Shown here one piece after another: positions 48,384 to 61,400 of a DNA stretch of 64,000 nt. The stretch covers positions 103,794 to 167,793 of the forward strand of contig JAJOZX010008796.1 in NCBI GenBank assembly GCA_023014485.1, given 5' to 3'. The DNA comes from Bathynomus jamesi (taxonomy: Eukaryota; Arthropoda; Malacostraca; Isopoda; Cirolanidae). The notes beneath the pieces were generated by a model, which saw only the letters and a list, made by a program, of their open reading frames with translations, ran no database searches and was not told the origin of the DNA. Position 1 is the first letter of the stretch. Every line of letters starts with the position of its first letter. A program made the position numbers and the translations under genes.

Positions 48384-48952
48384 TCTCGATGTCGATTTTA
48401 GAAGCATGTTTAGTTCAAATGATAACCCAACTCGCAACAATGGTTAGAAGTTGGATTTGAAACGATTTAGGACTAGTATATGTGGGAATTACTTTAACAC
48501 GTTGATAGTTTAAGATTAAAACATAAGAAAACTCTGCAGGAGTTCGCTTGCACGGTGTCTCTGTGAGCAAGGTAAATATAGAGCTATTTATATATTCTCC
48601 ACTTTCCTGTAAAATTTCCTTGGCTACTTTTCCAGGGTCAAGGTATTTTCTTCAACCTTTTTCCGTACCTGTCTCTGGCAGGGAGGGAGCGGAGGGTGGG
48701 GAGAGAGCCTTCTACTTTTCTATCCAGTTTTCTACTACTGCTAGGATAGTTGAAAGAAAAATAAACTTTTAATAACAGGAACAGTTCCTTGGTGGATCAG
48801 TTCAAGAAAAGGTTAGACCAAATCTTGCACACTATTTGAGTGTGTAGAAAATTTTCCCTGGCACCCGTTGCCATTGGTACCTCCTCGGTATGGGCCGCAA
48901 GGCCTTTTGAGGTGCTTCTTTTCCTTGTAACTCCTTGTAACTCTCTCCCATT
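48384..48952 (+). mobile_element. LINE 3'-end remnant inside the minisatellite
   Basis: Starts with DVDFRSMFSSNDNPTRNN-type codons and continues through the CR1-like 3' UTR (same as 46790 on), then a second piece with GGATCAGTTCAAGAAAAGG and the terminal GGTATGGGCCGCAAGG..TTGTAACTC. The order of the pieces is scrambled relative to 46.4-47.1 kb. Confidence 0.85.
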
Positions 48953-49920
48953 GTTATAAACAGGGAGTCCCATAAGTCTGATTTTATTCTCTCTCTATCT
49001 TTCCTGGATATATACATTGAGTCCCATAAGTCCGATCTTATTCTCTATCTCTCTCTCCTCATTATATAGAGGGAGTCCCATAAGTCAGATCTTGTTCTCT
49101 ATCACTCTGTACTTGTTATATAGATGAGTCCCATAAGTTCGGTCTTATTCTCTCTCTCTCCTGGTTATATACAGGGAGTTCCATAATTCCGATCTTATTC
49201 TCCAAAACTCTCCTCATTATATACAGGGAGTCCCATAAGTCCGATCTTGTTCTCTATCTATCTCTACTCGTTATATACAGGGAGTCCCATAATTCCCATC
49301 TTATTCTCTATCTCTCTCTCCTCATTATATAGAGGGAGTCCCATAAATCCGATCTTGTTCGCTATCTCTCTCTACTCGTCATATAGAGGGAGTCCCATAA
49401 GTCCAATTTTGTTCTCTATCTATCTCTACTCGTTATATACAGGGAGTCCCATATGTCCCATCTTATTCTCTCTCTCTCTCCTCGGTATGGGCCGCAAGGC
49501 CTTTTGAGGTTCTTCTTTTCCTTGTAACTCTCTCTCTCTCTTTCTCTCTGTTTCCTCGTTATATACAAGTCCCATCAGTCCGATCTAATTCAATCTCTCT
49601 CTCTCAATCTCTCCTCGTTATATACAGGGAGTCCCATACGTCCGATCGTATTTTCTCTCTCTCTCTCCTAGTTATATACAGGGAGTCCAATAATTCCGAC
49701 CTTTTTCTCTCTCCTTCTCCCCTCGGTTATATACAGGGAGTCCCATAAGTCCGACCTTATTTTCTCGCCGTCTCCCCTCGGTTATATACAGGGATTCCCA
49801 TAATTCCCATCTTATTATCTATCTCTCTCACCTCATTATATAGAGGGAGTCCCATAAGTCCGATTTTGTTTTCTATCTATCTCTACTCGTTATATACAGG
49901 GAGTCCCACATGTCCCATCT

Positions 49921-49959
<39 letters not shown>

Positions 49960-52923
49960 ATACAGGGAGTCAAATAATTCCGACCTTTTTCTCTCTCCTT
50001 CTCCCCTCGGTTATATACAGGGAGTCCCATAAGTCCGACCTTATTTTCTCGCCGTCTCCCCTCGGTTATATACAGGGATTCCCATAATTCCCATCTTATT
50101 ATCTATCTCTCTCACCTCATTATATAGAGGGAGTCCCATAAGTCCGATTTTGTTCTCTATCTATCTCTACTCGATATATACAGGGAGTCCCATAAGTCCC
50201 ATCTTATTCTCTCTTTCTCTCTCCTGGTTATTTTCTCTCCGTCTCCCCTAGGTTATATACAGGGAGTCCCATAAGTCAGATCTTATTCTCTATCTCTATC
50301 TCCTCATTATATACATGGAGTCCCATAAGTTCGGTCTTATTCTCTGTCTCTCCTGGTTGTATACAGGGAGTTCCATAATTCCGATCTTATTCTCTCTCTC
50401 TCTCCTCACTATATACAGGGAGTCCCATAAGTCCGATCTTGTTCTCTATCTAACTCTACTCGTTATATACAGGGAGTCCCATAAGTCCCATCTTATTCTC
50501 TATCTCTCTCTCCTCATTATATAGAGGGAGTCTCATAAATCCGATCTTGTTCTCTATCTCTCACTACTCGTCATATAGAGGGAGTCACATAAGTCCGATC
50601 TTATTCTCTCTTTCTCTCTCCTGGTTATTTACAGGGAGTCCCATCAGTCCGATCTTATGCAATATCTCTCTCTCAATCTCTCCTCGGTATATAGAGGGAG
50701 TCCCATACGTCCTATCGTATTTTCTCTCTCTCTCCTAGTTATATACAGGGAGTCCAATAATTCCGACCTTTTTCTCTCTCCGTCTCCCTCGGTTATATAC
50801 AGGGAGTCTCATAAGTCCGACCTTATTCTCTCTCCGTCTCCCATCGTTTATATACAGGGAGTCCCATAAGTCAGATCTTATTCTCTATCTCTCTCTCTTC
50901 ATTATATACAGGGAGTCCCATAAGTCCGATCTTATTCTCTATCTCTCTCTCTCGTTATATACAGGGAGTCCAATAAGTTCGGTCGTATTCTCTTTCTCTC
51001 TCTCTCTCCCTCTCTCTCCCCTTGTTATAAACAGGGAGTCCCATAAGTCTGATTTTATTCTCTCTCTATCTTTCCTGGATATATACATGGAGTCCCATAA
51101 GTCCGATCTTATTCTCTATCTCTCTCTCCTCATTATATAGAGGGAGTCCCATAAGTCAGATCTTGTTCTCTATCTCTCTCTACTCGTTATATACAGGGAG
51201 TCCCATAAGTCCCATCTTATTCTCTATCTCTCTCTCCTCACTATATACAGGGAGTCCCATAAGTCCGATCTTGTTCTCTATCTATCTCTCCTCGTTATAT
51301 ACAGGGAGTCCCATAAGTCCCATCTTATTCTCTATCTCTCTCTCCTCATTATATACAGGGTGTCCCATAAGTCCGATCTTGTTCTCTATCTCTCTGTACT
51401 CGTCATATACAGGGGGTCCCATAAGTCCGATCTTATTCTCTCCCTCCTGGTTATATACAGGGAGTTCCATAATTCCGATCTTACTCTCTCTCTCCTTATT
51501 ATATACAGGGAGTCCCATTAGTCCGATCTTATTCTGTATCTCTCTCTCTCCTCGTTATATACAGGGAGTCCAATAAGTTCGATCGTATTCTCTTTCTCTC
51601 TCTCTCTCCCTCTCTCTCCACTTGTTATATACAGGGAGCCCCATAAGACTGATGCTATTCTCACTCTATCTTTCTGGATATATAGATGGAGTCCCATAAG
51701 TCCGATCTTATTCTATCTCTCTCGCTCTTTCTCTCTCTGTCCTCATTATATACAGGGAGTCCCATAAGTCCGATCGTATTTTCTATCTCTCTCCTTGTTA
51801 TATACCGGTAGTCCAATAAGTCCGAACTTCTTCTCTCTCCGTCTGTCCTCGGTTATATACAGGGAGTCTCATAAGTCCGACCTTATTCTCTCTCCGTCTC
51901 CCCTCGGTTATATACAGGGAGTCCCATAAGTCATATCTTATTCTCTATCTCTCTCTCCTCATTATATACAGGGAGTTCCATAAATCCGATCTTGTTCTCT
52001 ATCTCTCTCTACTCGTCATATACAGGGAGTCCCATAAGTCCGATTTTGTTCTCTATCTATCTCTACTCGTTTTATACAGGGAGTCCCATATGTCCCATCT
52101 TATTCTCTCTCTCTCTCTCTCTTCTTTCTCTCTGTGTCCTCGTTATATACAGGGAGTCCCATAAGTCCGATCTTATTCTCTCTTTCTCTCTCCTGGTTAT
52201 TTACAGGGAGTCCCATCAGTCCGATCTTATTCAATCTCTCTCTCTCAATCTCTCCTCGTTATATACAGGGAGTCCCATACGTCCGATCGTATTTTCTCTC
52301 TCTCTCCTACTTATATACAGGGAGTCCAATAATTCCGACCTTTTTCTCTCTCCGTCTCCCCTCGGTTATATACAGGGAGTCCCATAAGTCCGACCTTATT
52401 TTCTCTCCGTCTCCCCTCAGTTATATACAGGGAGTCCCATAATTCCTATCTTATTCTCTATCAATCTCTACTCATTATATACAGGGAGTCCCATAAGTCC
52501 GATCTTGTTCTCTACATCTCTCTACTCGTCATATACAGGGAGTCCCATAAGTCCGATCTTGTTCTCTATCTATCTCTACTCGTTATATACAGCGAGTCCC
52601 ATAAGTCCCATCTTATTCTCTATCTCTCTCTCCTCATTATATACAGGGAGTACCGTAAGTCCGATCTTATTCTGTATCTCTCTCTCTCCTCGTTATATAC
52701 AGGGAGTCCAATAAGTTCGATCGTATTCTCTTTCTTTCTCTCTCTCCCTCTCTCTCCCCTTGTTATAAACAGGGAGTCCCATAAGTCTGATTTTATTCTC
52801 TCTCTATCTTTCCTGGATATATACATGGAGTCCCATAAGTCCAATCTTATTCTCTATCTCTCTCTCGTCATTATATAGAGGGAGTCCCATAAGTCAGATC
52901 TTGTTCTCTATCTCTCTCTACTC
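48953..52923. repeat. GGGAGTCCCATAAG minisatellite, block 2
   Basis: Continuation of the array. A short LINE 3' remnant (GGTATGGGCCGCAAGGCC to TTGTAACTC) sits at 49484-49530. Larger blocks are duplicated: the variant GGATTCCCATAATTCCCATC with TTATTATCTATC occurs at 49790, 50077 and 63277 in the same neighbourhood of units. Confidence 0.97.
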
Positions 52924-53042
52924 GAGGGCAGCTAAACAAGTTGAAGTGGACAATCCGGACAAAAGCACCAAACTTTCCCTACTTGTATATTTGGACCAAC
53001 AATTAAAAATATCCCCGGATCCACCTTCAGAGACCATTACTT

Positions 53043-53073
53043 GGCCGCCATATTGGATTTCAAGATGGCCGCC
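53043..53073. other. Subterminal near-palindrome, left end
   Basis: GGCCGCCATATTGG and CAAGATGGCCGCC face each other. GCCGCCATATTG matches the YY1/Pho recognition core. A similar structure sits at 58262-58293. Confidence 0.7.
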
Positions 53074-53632
53074 ATAGACAAAATGGAATTTCTGATATAA
53101 GTTTCAATAGAGAATTCCCTTGGCATGTTTGGCATCAAACTATATGTTTTTTGGCATGATCAGATCAATAAAACAACTTTTAAGCTGATCAGAAGTATGT
53201 TTACTGCAGAAATCACACTTCGTACAACATATACAGTGAAAATCGTGAATATTTTAACACAAAAACCATGTTCAAGAAAACCATGTTTAAGAAAAATCAA
53301 CGAAACTATAACAATTGAAGATTTCACCCACCAAAAAGTAGACCTTTAGCTCTATAACTGAATGTGGGAGAGAAAATTGGCAAAATATGTGCATTTTAAA
53401 AAATGAAATTCTACAAAGGTCAAAATGCTACCCTTTCATATTTGCACAATTTTCATGCATTATTCTTGGTTCTATAGAAAACTTGTATTAACAACATTTG
53501 TAGAGTAAGGGCAGGGCTATTAAATGGGCACCATAAAATGGAAATATCTTGGCATTTAGCATTGCAATGCCTACTGTCCCAACTCACCCCCTGTCCCGAA
53601 CTGTCCCAACTCACCCCGCTCGACGCTATATG

Positions 53633-56600
53633 TTAAACTGCACAGTTGCAGCTACACAGTTCTGTACACTTCCACCTGGCCTTCTTGCAAGCACACCTGG
53701 TGCCACATCCACTCTTGCTCTTGCAGCCGCATTTGACCAATTCGCTGCAAGCTTTAGATGCTACTGGTCTTGTGGTCCAAACTGGTGTCCATGACTGGGA
53801 CTCTTCGCTAAAGGTCCATCCCCATCCTTCAGGAGTTGGAAGATTCTGTTCACTTCTCTCACAGGTCGACCATATTCCTCCCTGGTATGTGACCCTCCTG
53901 GTGTGTTGGAGAAGAGCATCCTGAGTTGGTGGGATAGTCTCCATACTTTTCCCTTCTGACAGAACATGACATTTCTTGCCTCATCTACACGTTCAATGTC
54001 ACTGGTGTTGCCATAGAGGACAACTGTGTACCGTTCAAGAAGCTTGAAGTGGGGAGTTTCGGCGTCAACATCTGCAAATGGATTTCGTGCCATGAATGTG
54101 AATGCTTGTGTTACCTCAGGGTAATGGTGCCATGCTGCCCATGCCGTATTCTTGCCCCTTCCGTAAAAGGATGATGTTGTATCACATCCCGTGAAGCAGT
54201 GAAACAGTGGTAGGGATGTGCATCTCTCTTCACCCAAAGAGGCACAGATTGTGTTAATATGATGGTAAGTGAAGTTTTTCCCAGTGCCAAAACCAACCCA
54301 AATATTTACTTCAGATCTTATGGACGTCAAGTGACGGAATTTTCCTATTAGAATGACAATAACATCCGTGTCTACAGTTCTGATCATGCAGTTAATGTGC
54401 CCTTCCTTTATTGCATCTTGAAGATGAATGAACAGTCTAGTGTCTGCCTCCTCATGGTCGCATCTTGGCATTGTGCGGTCGGCCCCATTGATGATGACTT
54501 CAGGTCCTGATGTAAAAACAACTTCTTTGTTGTTAGGAACTTCCATTGCAGCAACCTTGTCTGATAGGAAAGCGAACAGTTCTTGCTTGTTTCTAGAGTC
54601 TCGAAGGAAGTCATGCCAATTTAGGGGTAATTTGGTTTTTCCTTCAACCTTTCTTCTGATTCCTTTTCCCCGTTTTTCTCTGGTAGTCTCTTTTAAGGTG
54701 CTTGCAGTGTAGGTATCCCAGACGATGTCAATTCGCTGGCAAGTTTCTAACTGTTTGATGAGATAAGGGACGAATACACGATCTGCATATTCTTCAAAGT
54801 TGGTAACACCTGCAGTAGACAGCAAATGGACGATGGCAGCTCCATCAAGAAGTTTCACATCAAAAGGATCTGGAGGGTTGTCCTTGTTTTCAAATGTAAT
54901 GATTTTCAGTAGGTCAGACTTTTTCACAAACCGCAATTTCCCACCATCAGATAGGGAAGAAGGAAAGGGGTGATTCTCGTGTTGGAAGAATGCATCCATG
55001 TCACTATGCCGATGTTGCATAACAATATACAGATGAGAGAATAGAGCAACATCGTTCTTCAGTAGTTGGATTCCCCCAACATTCCGTACCTGAGATTTCG
55101 GCCGAGGACATCTGAAGAGGGCAAGCGAGTTCTTCTTGATTGGTGTATGAATTGACCTTGTACAATCTGTGACAACTTCTTTGTAGTATCGGCTATATTG
55201 CTCCTTACCCAAATCCTTTATAGTTCTCACTGTATGGACCACAGATTCATCCATGACATTCCTTGTGTCTAAGGCCAGTAACACATTCCCATTATCACAA
55301 AATGGATTTCCCATATCACGGAAGACTTCAACGAGATTAGAAACATGATCCTTGAATCTTCTCTGTGTAGATAGTCCTTCTTCGTGGTGGAAGTTGTTGT
55401 CTTCAGTTTCTGGAAGGTTTTCGTCTTCATATTCAGTAATCAATCTGGCTTGTTCTGGCCCTGCTACCATCCACTTCTTGAATGCCACTGGATTCTCAGT
55501 CAGACCCACCGCGCCTCCTGAACCTTTGACTTTCTCATTGTTTTGTTCATGCGCTTGGTCTAAAGGCATGGCTGAGAATCTCTTCTTGGTCTTGTGTACT
55601 ACCCAGTGTCCATTTCGTGAAAACTCATTCATAACTGGCTGAGGGAGATTCTTCATGTCCCGGATGTGGAGTGGAAGCCAACGTGCGTAATTCTGGTGGT
55701 CAAGAGCAAAGAACCAGGGAACTACTTTCTTCAAGCTTTCTACATACAATGGAAAGTCTCCTGCACGATGTGATCGTATGAATATGAGGCCGTCTATCTC
55801 CATCTGAAGAATTGTCTCCATCAGTATTGGAATGTTGGACTGACCTGAACCATCTTCTTCTTCCACTCTTCCTTTGTCTTGTCATCATAGGGACCAACAG
55901 TTTCCATAAAGGCTTCATGCTGCAGCTTTGCCAATGTCAAAGCTGTTACCTGGTGAGCATGTCTGGTTCTTGTAAGATGAGAGGCTTTAAGAAATGAGTC
56001 AACAGTTCCTGCCGAAGCAATGCCTGCTTGTGTCAAGGCATTTGTCCACCCAGATCCCTCTAGATAATCTCCATACGTTCTCCACATGGCCATCTCTGTA
56101 TGTAGACCTCCAAACATGACGATGACCTTGTCTTCTCCGTGGGTGTCTGGCCACTTCCACTGAATGAATTTACCAAGGGCATATAGGGGTGCATCGAATG
56201 CAACAACTGGTATTTGCCCGGGGTTAAGGAATTCAGTAGCAGACCGAACAACATTCATTCCATGCTTGATCATCGCTGGAGTAGCGGCCTTTTCATGGAA
56301 TAAGGGAAGGAGGTAGGAAAGGGTTTTCATTTGATCTTCATCTTGTTCTTGCCTTGTAGCGTGGTATGCTGACCATGATATAACATCACCCTTCCCTATC
56401 GTGTCTTTCTCCAAGATCCTGAACGCTTCTTTCATCCACTCCTTTTCCTGGAAACATGCTTCATGGTAGTGTCCCTCAATAGGGTCAGACACATTAGACA
56501 ACTTCAGGACTTCTACCTTGGTTTTGTCCATTGCAACAGCTGGTACAATTGAGTAGGACATGAGTAACTCCAAGTCCTTTGAACCTAGAGAAGGTAGCAC

Positions 56601-58077
56601 AAGATCACCTTGTTTGGTTCCACAGTTTGAGACAGTTGGGAACTGAAACAGACTAATCCCTGTACCATGAAATGATCCAACGGCAGTTGTACTAGATGGG
56701 TTGTAATCCAGATTGTCAAGTGCCCCAACAATAAATGGTCCATGACGAAACTGAGCTGGTACAACCACTCCTTTGGTCTTGAAGTTCTGGCACACTGCTG
56801 TTGCAAGTTGGCTTTCGACTTGAAGAATTCGGTCATAACTCACACTGAGACCCAATTCATATAGTTGTGTAATTAATGATTTTGACCGAATTTCAGTATG
56901 AATTTTCAGACCAAGATACAGAGGCAATGGTGGTTCTCTTTCCAAAGAATGGCGAACCTTAGATGATGATGTATGCTTGTTCCTAAAATTAAAAAGGATA
57001 AGTTGCGAGACAGTGAGAGTTGCAGGGGTCTTCTGGTGTTTGGTCCTTCACGTCAGCACCATTTGTGATCATAGATATAAGGGTTTTCAAGGTTGTAGGT
57101 ACCGATTCCTGTTGACAACCAGATGGAAAGGCACCTGCAAACTTGAATCCAGTAAAGTTGACGATTTCCTTGCGTATGATTCTAGCAGCTTTTGCAAGAA
57201 TCATAGTATCTCCTTCAAAATTCTGTCTATTTGTCTCTCTGAGCATTTCCTGAATTCCCTGCTGAAAAACTAAGATTTTGTTCTTGCCATCACTCACTTC
57301 CTGGGCATATGGGAAATACTCCAGAATCTTCTCTCTGAATCGTCCTCTGTTCATTTCCTTATTAATACCTAAGTCCCGAAGTCTTTTTTGATACAGATCA
57401 AATAGCACAGAAAACTTCATTTGAAAGATTCCTTCTTCCACGCAATTTTCTACATGATTAACGACCTCAACTATTGCCTTTGCTTTCATCAAGTTTTCTT
57501 CATAGCCTTCTTCCTTGCTCTGTTTTTGTCTCAAAAGTGAGCGGTAACGGTTCCGATAAAATGTCAAGCATTGCAGATGATACTTGGCTTCAATGGCCAT
57601 GAGATCACCACCTCCTATTCTAGACATTAGTTCTGTGTCACTGAGTTCTGTAGCCATCATTCGTAAATTGACGTCAGCGCCAAATGTACTGAATTCGTGA
57701 AGATGCCCATGTGTTTGTTGACAAAACACACAAGTTGCTTTGTCCATAGGATGCCGCTGAACCCGCTTCCCCGTAGATGAACTGGTTTCACCTTCATCCG
57801 CCCTTTCTCTCTTTTTTGTAGCCCTTTCAAGCTTTTCTTTACTAAATTTAACATGGCATGACTTGTGCCACACAGCTTTATTCTGAACCAGATCTTCAAC
57901 AGTCACCTCTTCATTGAAAAGAAGAGGAACTGGTAGTCTTCCAAGATTCTTGAATGCGTTGACATTCTCCATAAATGTTGCATATGCTTCAGTTTTTTTA
58001 CCACTCACAGCATTGAGTGGACATTTAAGAGTCTCACCTTTGCTCTCTTGACAAACCATGCATTTGCTCCAATCCAT
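53633..58077 (-). pseudogene. Large transposon protein with Cys-rich N terminus, FEN/XPG-like nuclease motifs and CXC domain
   Basis: One gene of about 1450-1500 residues now in four frames. N-terminal part (58077-56989): WSKCMVCQESKGETLKC, WHKSCHVKFS, CVFCQQTHGHLHEF, YHLQCLTFYRNRYRSL. Second part (56945-55821): KHTSSSKVRHSLEREPPLPL just before it, then GALDNLDYNPSSTTAVGSFH. Third part (55866-53761): DQAHEQNNEKVKGSGGAVGL, EEADTRLFIHLQ with TVDTDVIVIL and FHCFTGCDTTSSFYGRGK, which resembles the acidic EAEA/D-x-D/GCD series of FEN1/XPG nucleases. Last part (53944-53633): CGCKSKSGCGTRCACKKA and CSCNC, a tesmin/TSO1-type CXC metal-binding domain. Frame shifts near 57020, 55840 and 53880 inactivate it. 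Confidence 0.8.
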
Positions 58078-58261
58078 GTTCACAAATCACCTGCAAAACA
58101 GAAAAGCACATATTATATAGTTATATTATTAAATATTTTACATTAAATAAACATTTAAGGGTAATTCTGATTATTTTATAGCAATCCTGGCATCGAAATA
58201 TGTAGGTTTAGGGACTATTTATTTACAATTACTCCTCACAATAGTTTGTTGATTTCTAGCT

Positions 58262-58293
58262 GGCAGCCATCTTGGATTTCCAAAATGGCAGCC
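58262..58293. other. Subterminal near-palindrome, right end
   Basis: GGCAGCCATCTTGG and CCAAAATGGCAGCC face each other, mirroring 53043-53073 at the other end of the element. Confidence 0.7.
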
Positions 58294-58425
58294 AAGATAG
58301 GGTTGTGCGTCTTGGTTCCGGGGAAAAATTGGTAGCTAAGGTCCTGAACAACATTTGAGCCAAGTTTGGTGCTTTTGTCCAGAATGTCCACTTACTTCAA
58401 AAATCAGGGTCTAAGCTACTGCACT

Positions 58426-61400
58426 ATTATATACATGGAGTCCCATAAGTCCGGTCTTATTCTCTCTCTCTGCTGGTTATATACAGGGAGTTCCATAATT
58501 CCGATCTTATTCTCTCTATCTCTCCTCATTATATACAGGGAGTCCCATAAGTCCGATCTTGTTCTCTATCTCTACTCGTTATATAGAGGGAGTCCCATAA
58601 GTCCCATCTTATTCTCTATCTCTCTCTCCTCATTATATAGAGGGAGTCCCATAAGTCAGATCTTGTTCTCTATCTCTCTCTACTCGTTATATACATGGAA
58701 TCCCATAAGTCCGGTCTTATTCTCTCTCTCTGCTGGTTAAATACAGGGACTTCCATAATTCCGATCTTATTCTCTCTCTCTCTCTCCTCATTATATACAA
58801 GGAGTCCCATAAGTCCGATTTTGTTCTCTATCTCTCTCTACTCGTTATATACATGGAATCCCATAAGTCCGGTCTTATTCTCTCTCTCTGCTGGTTAAAT
58901 ACAGGGACTTCCATAATTCCGATCTTATTCTCTCTCTCTCTCTCCTCATTATATACAAGGAGTCCAATAAGTCCGATCTTGTTCTCTATCTATCTCTACT
59001 CGTTACATACAGGGAGTCCCATAAGTCCCATCTTATTCTCTATCTCTATCTCCTCATTATATACAGGGAGTCCCATAAATCCGATCTTGTTCTCTATCTC
59101 TACTCGTCATATAGAGGGAGTCCCATAAGTCCGACCTTATTCTCTCTTTCTCTCTCCTGGTTATTTACAGGGAGTCCCATCTGTCTGATCTTATTCAATC
59201 TCTCTCTCTTAATCTCTCCTCGTTATATACAGGGAGTCCCATACGTCCGATCGTATTTTCTCTCTCTCTCCTAGTTATATACAGGGAGTCCAATAATTCC
59301 GATCTTTTTCTCTCTCCGTCTCCCTTCGGTTATATACAGGGAGTCCCATAAGTCCGACCTTATTTTCTCTCCGTCTCCCCTCGGTTACATACAGGAAGTC
59401 CCATAAGTCAGACTTATTCTCCATCTCTCTCTCCTCATTATATAGAGGGAGTCCCATAAGTCAGATCTTGTTCTGTATTTCTCTATACTCGTTATATAAA
59501 TGGAGTCCCATAAGTCCGGTCTTATTCTCTCTCTCTGATGGTTATATACAGGGAGTTCCATAATTCCGATCTTATTCTATCTCTCTCTCTCCTCATTATA
59601 TACAAGGAGTCCCATAAGTCCGATCTTGTTTTCTATCTATCTCTACTCGTTATATAGAGGGAGTCCCATACGTCCCATCTTATTCTCTATCTCTCTCTCT
59701 TCATTATATAGAGGGAGTCCCATAAGTCCGATCTTGTTCTCTATCTCTCTCTACTCGTCAAATACAGGGAGTCCCATAAGTCCGACCTTATTATCTCTCT
59801 CTCCTGGTTATATACAGGGAGTTCCATAATTCCGATCTTAGTCTCTCTCTCTCTCCTCATTATATACAGGGAGTCCCATAAGTCCGATTTTGTTCTCTAT
59901 CTCTCTCTACTCGATATATACAGGGAGTCCCATAAGTCCCATCTTATTCTCTCTTTCTCTCTCCTGGTTATTTACAGGGAGTCCCATCAGTCCGATCTTA
60001 TTCAATCTCTCTCTCTCAATCTCTCCTCATTATATACAGGGAGTCCCATAAGTCCGATTTTGTTCTCTATCTCTCTCTACTCGATATATACAGGGAGTCC
60101 CATAAGTCCCATCATATTCTCTCTTTCTCTCTCCTGGTTATTTAGAGGGAGTCCCATCAGTCCGATCTTATTTAATATCTCTCTCTCAATCTCTCCTCGT
60201 TATATACGGGGAGTCCCATAAGTCCGATCGTATTTTCTCTCTCTCTCCTAGTTATATAGAGGGAGTCCAATAAGCCCGACCTTTTTCTCTCTCCGTCTCC
60301 GCTCGGTTATATACAGGGAGTCCCATAAGTCCGACCTTATTCTCTCTCCGTCTCCCCTCGGTTATATACAGGCAGTTCCATAAGTCTGATCTTATTCTCT
60401 ATCTCTCTCTCCTCACTATATACAGGGAGTCCCATAAGTCAGATCTTACTCTCTATCTCTCTCTCCTCATTATATAGAGGGAGTCCCATAAGTCCGATCT
60501 TGTTCTCTATCTCTCTCTACTCGTCATATACAGGGAGTCCCATAAGTCCGATCTTATTCTCTTTCTCCTGGTTATATACATGGAGTTCCATAATTCCGAT
60601 CTTACTCTCTCTCTCTCCTCATTATATACAGGGATTCCCATAAGTCCGATCTTATTCTGTATCTCTCTCTCTCCTCGTTATACACAGGGAGTCCAATAAG
60701 TTCGATCTCTTTCTCTCTCTCTCCCTCCCTCTCTCTCCCCTTGTTATATACAGGAGTCCCATAAGTCTGATGTTATTCTCTCTCTATCTTTCCTGGATAT
60801 ATACATGGAGTCCCATAAGTCCGATCTTATTCTCTCTCTCTCTCTCTCTTCTTTCTCTCTGTCTTCGTTATATACAGGGAGTCCCATAAGTCCGATCGTA
60901 TTTTCTATCTCTCTCCTTGTTATATACAGGGAGTCCAATAAGTCCGAACTTCTTCTCTCTCCGTATCCCCTCGGTTATATACAGGCAGTCCCATAAGTCA
61001 GATCTTATTCTCTATCTCTCTCTCCTCAATATATACAGGGAGTCCCATAAATCCGATCGTGTTCTCTATCTCTCTCTACTCGTCATATAGAGGGAGTCCC
61101 ATAAGTCCGATCGTATTTTCTCTCTCTCTCCTACTTATATACAGGGAGTCCAATAATTCCGACCTTATTTTCTCTCCGTCTCCCTCAGTTATATACAGGG
61201 AGTCCCATAATTCCTATCTTATTCTCTATCTCTCTCTCCTACTTATATACAGGGAGTCCCATAAATCCGATCTTCTTCTCTATCTCTCTCTACTCGTCAT
61301 ATAGAGGGAGTCCCATAAGTCCGATCTTATTCTCTCTTTCTCTCTCCTGGTTATTTACAGGGAGTCCCATCAGTCCGATCTTAATCAATCACTCTCTCTT

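Larger units (their letters stand above)
52924..58425 (-). mobile_element. 5.5-kb DNA transposon, probably Academ-like, in the minisatellite
   Basis: Foreign DNA that splits the minisatellite. Imperfect inverted ends: AGTGGACAATCCGGACAAAA then GCACCAAACTT on the left, and AGTGGACATTCTGGACAAAA then GCACCAAACTT in reverse complement on the right. Subterminal near-palindromes GGC.GCCAT.TTGG..TGGC.GCC occur at both ends (53043 and 58262). One long broken gene fills the middle. The family name rests on the CXC plus XPG/FEN-like nuclease combination, reported for some Academ elements; it is inference. Confidence 0.65.

Noticed and set aside
47155..52923. CRISPR-like array (regular repeats with spacers)
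   Set aside because: The spacers are TC-rich variants of one unit, the genome is eukaryotic and no cas genes exist; it is a minisatellite.
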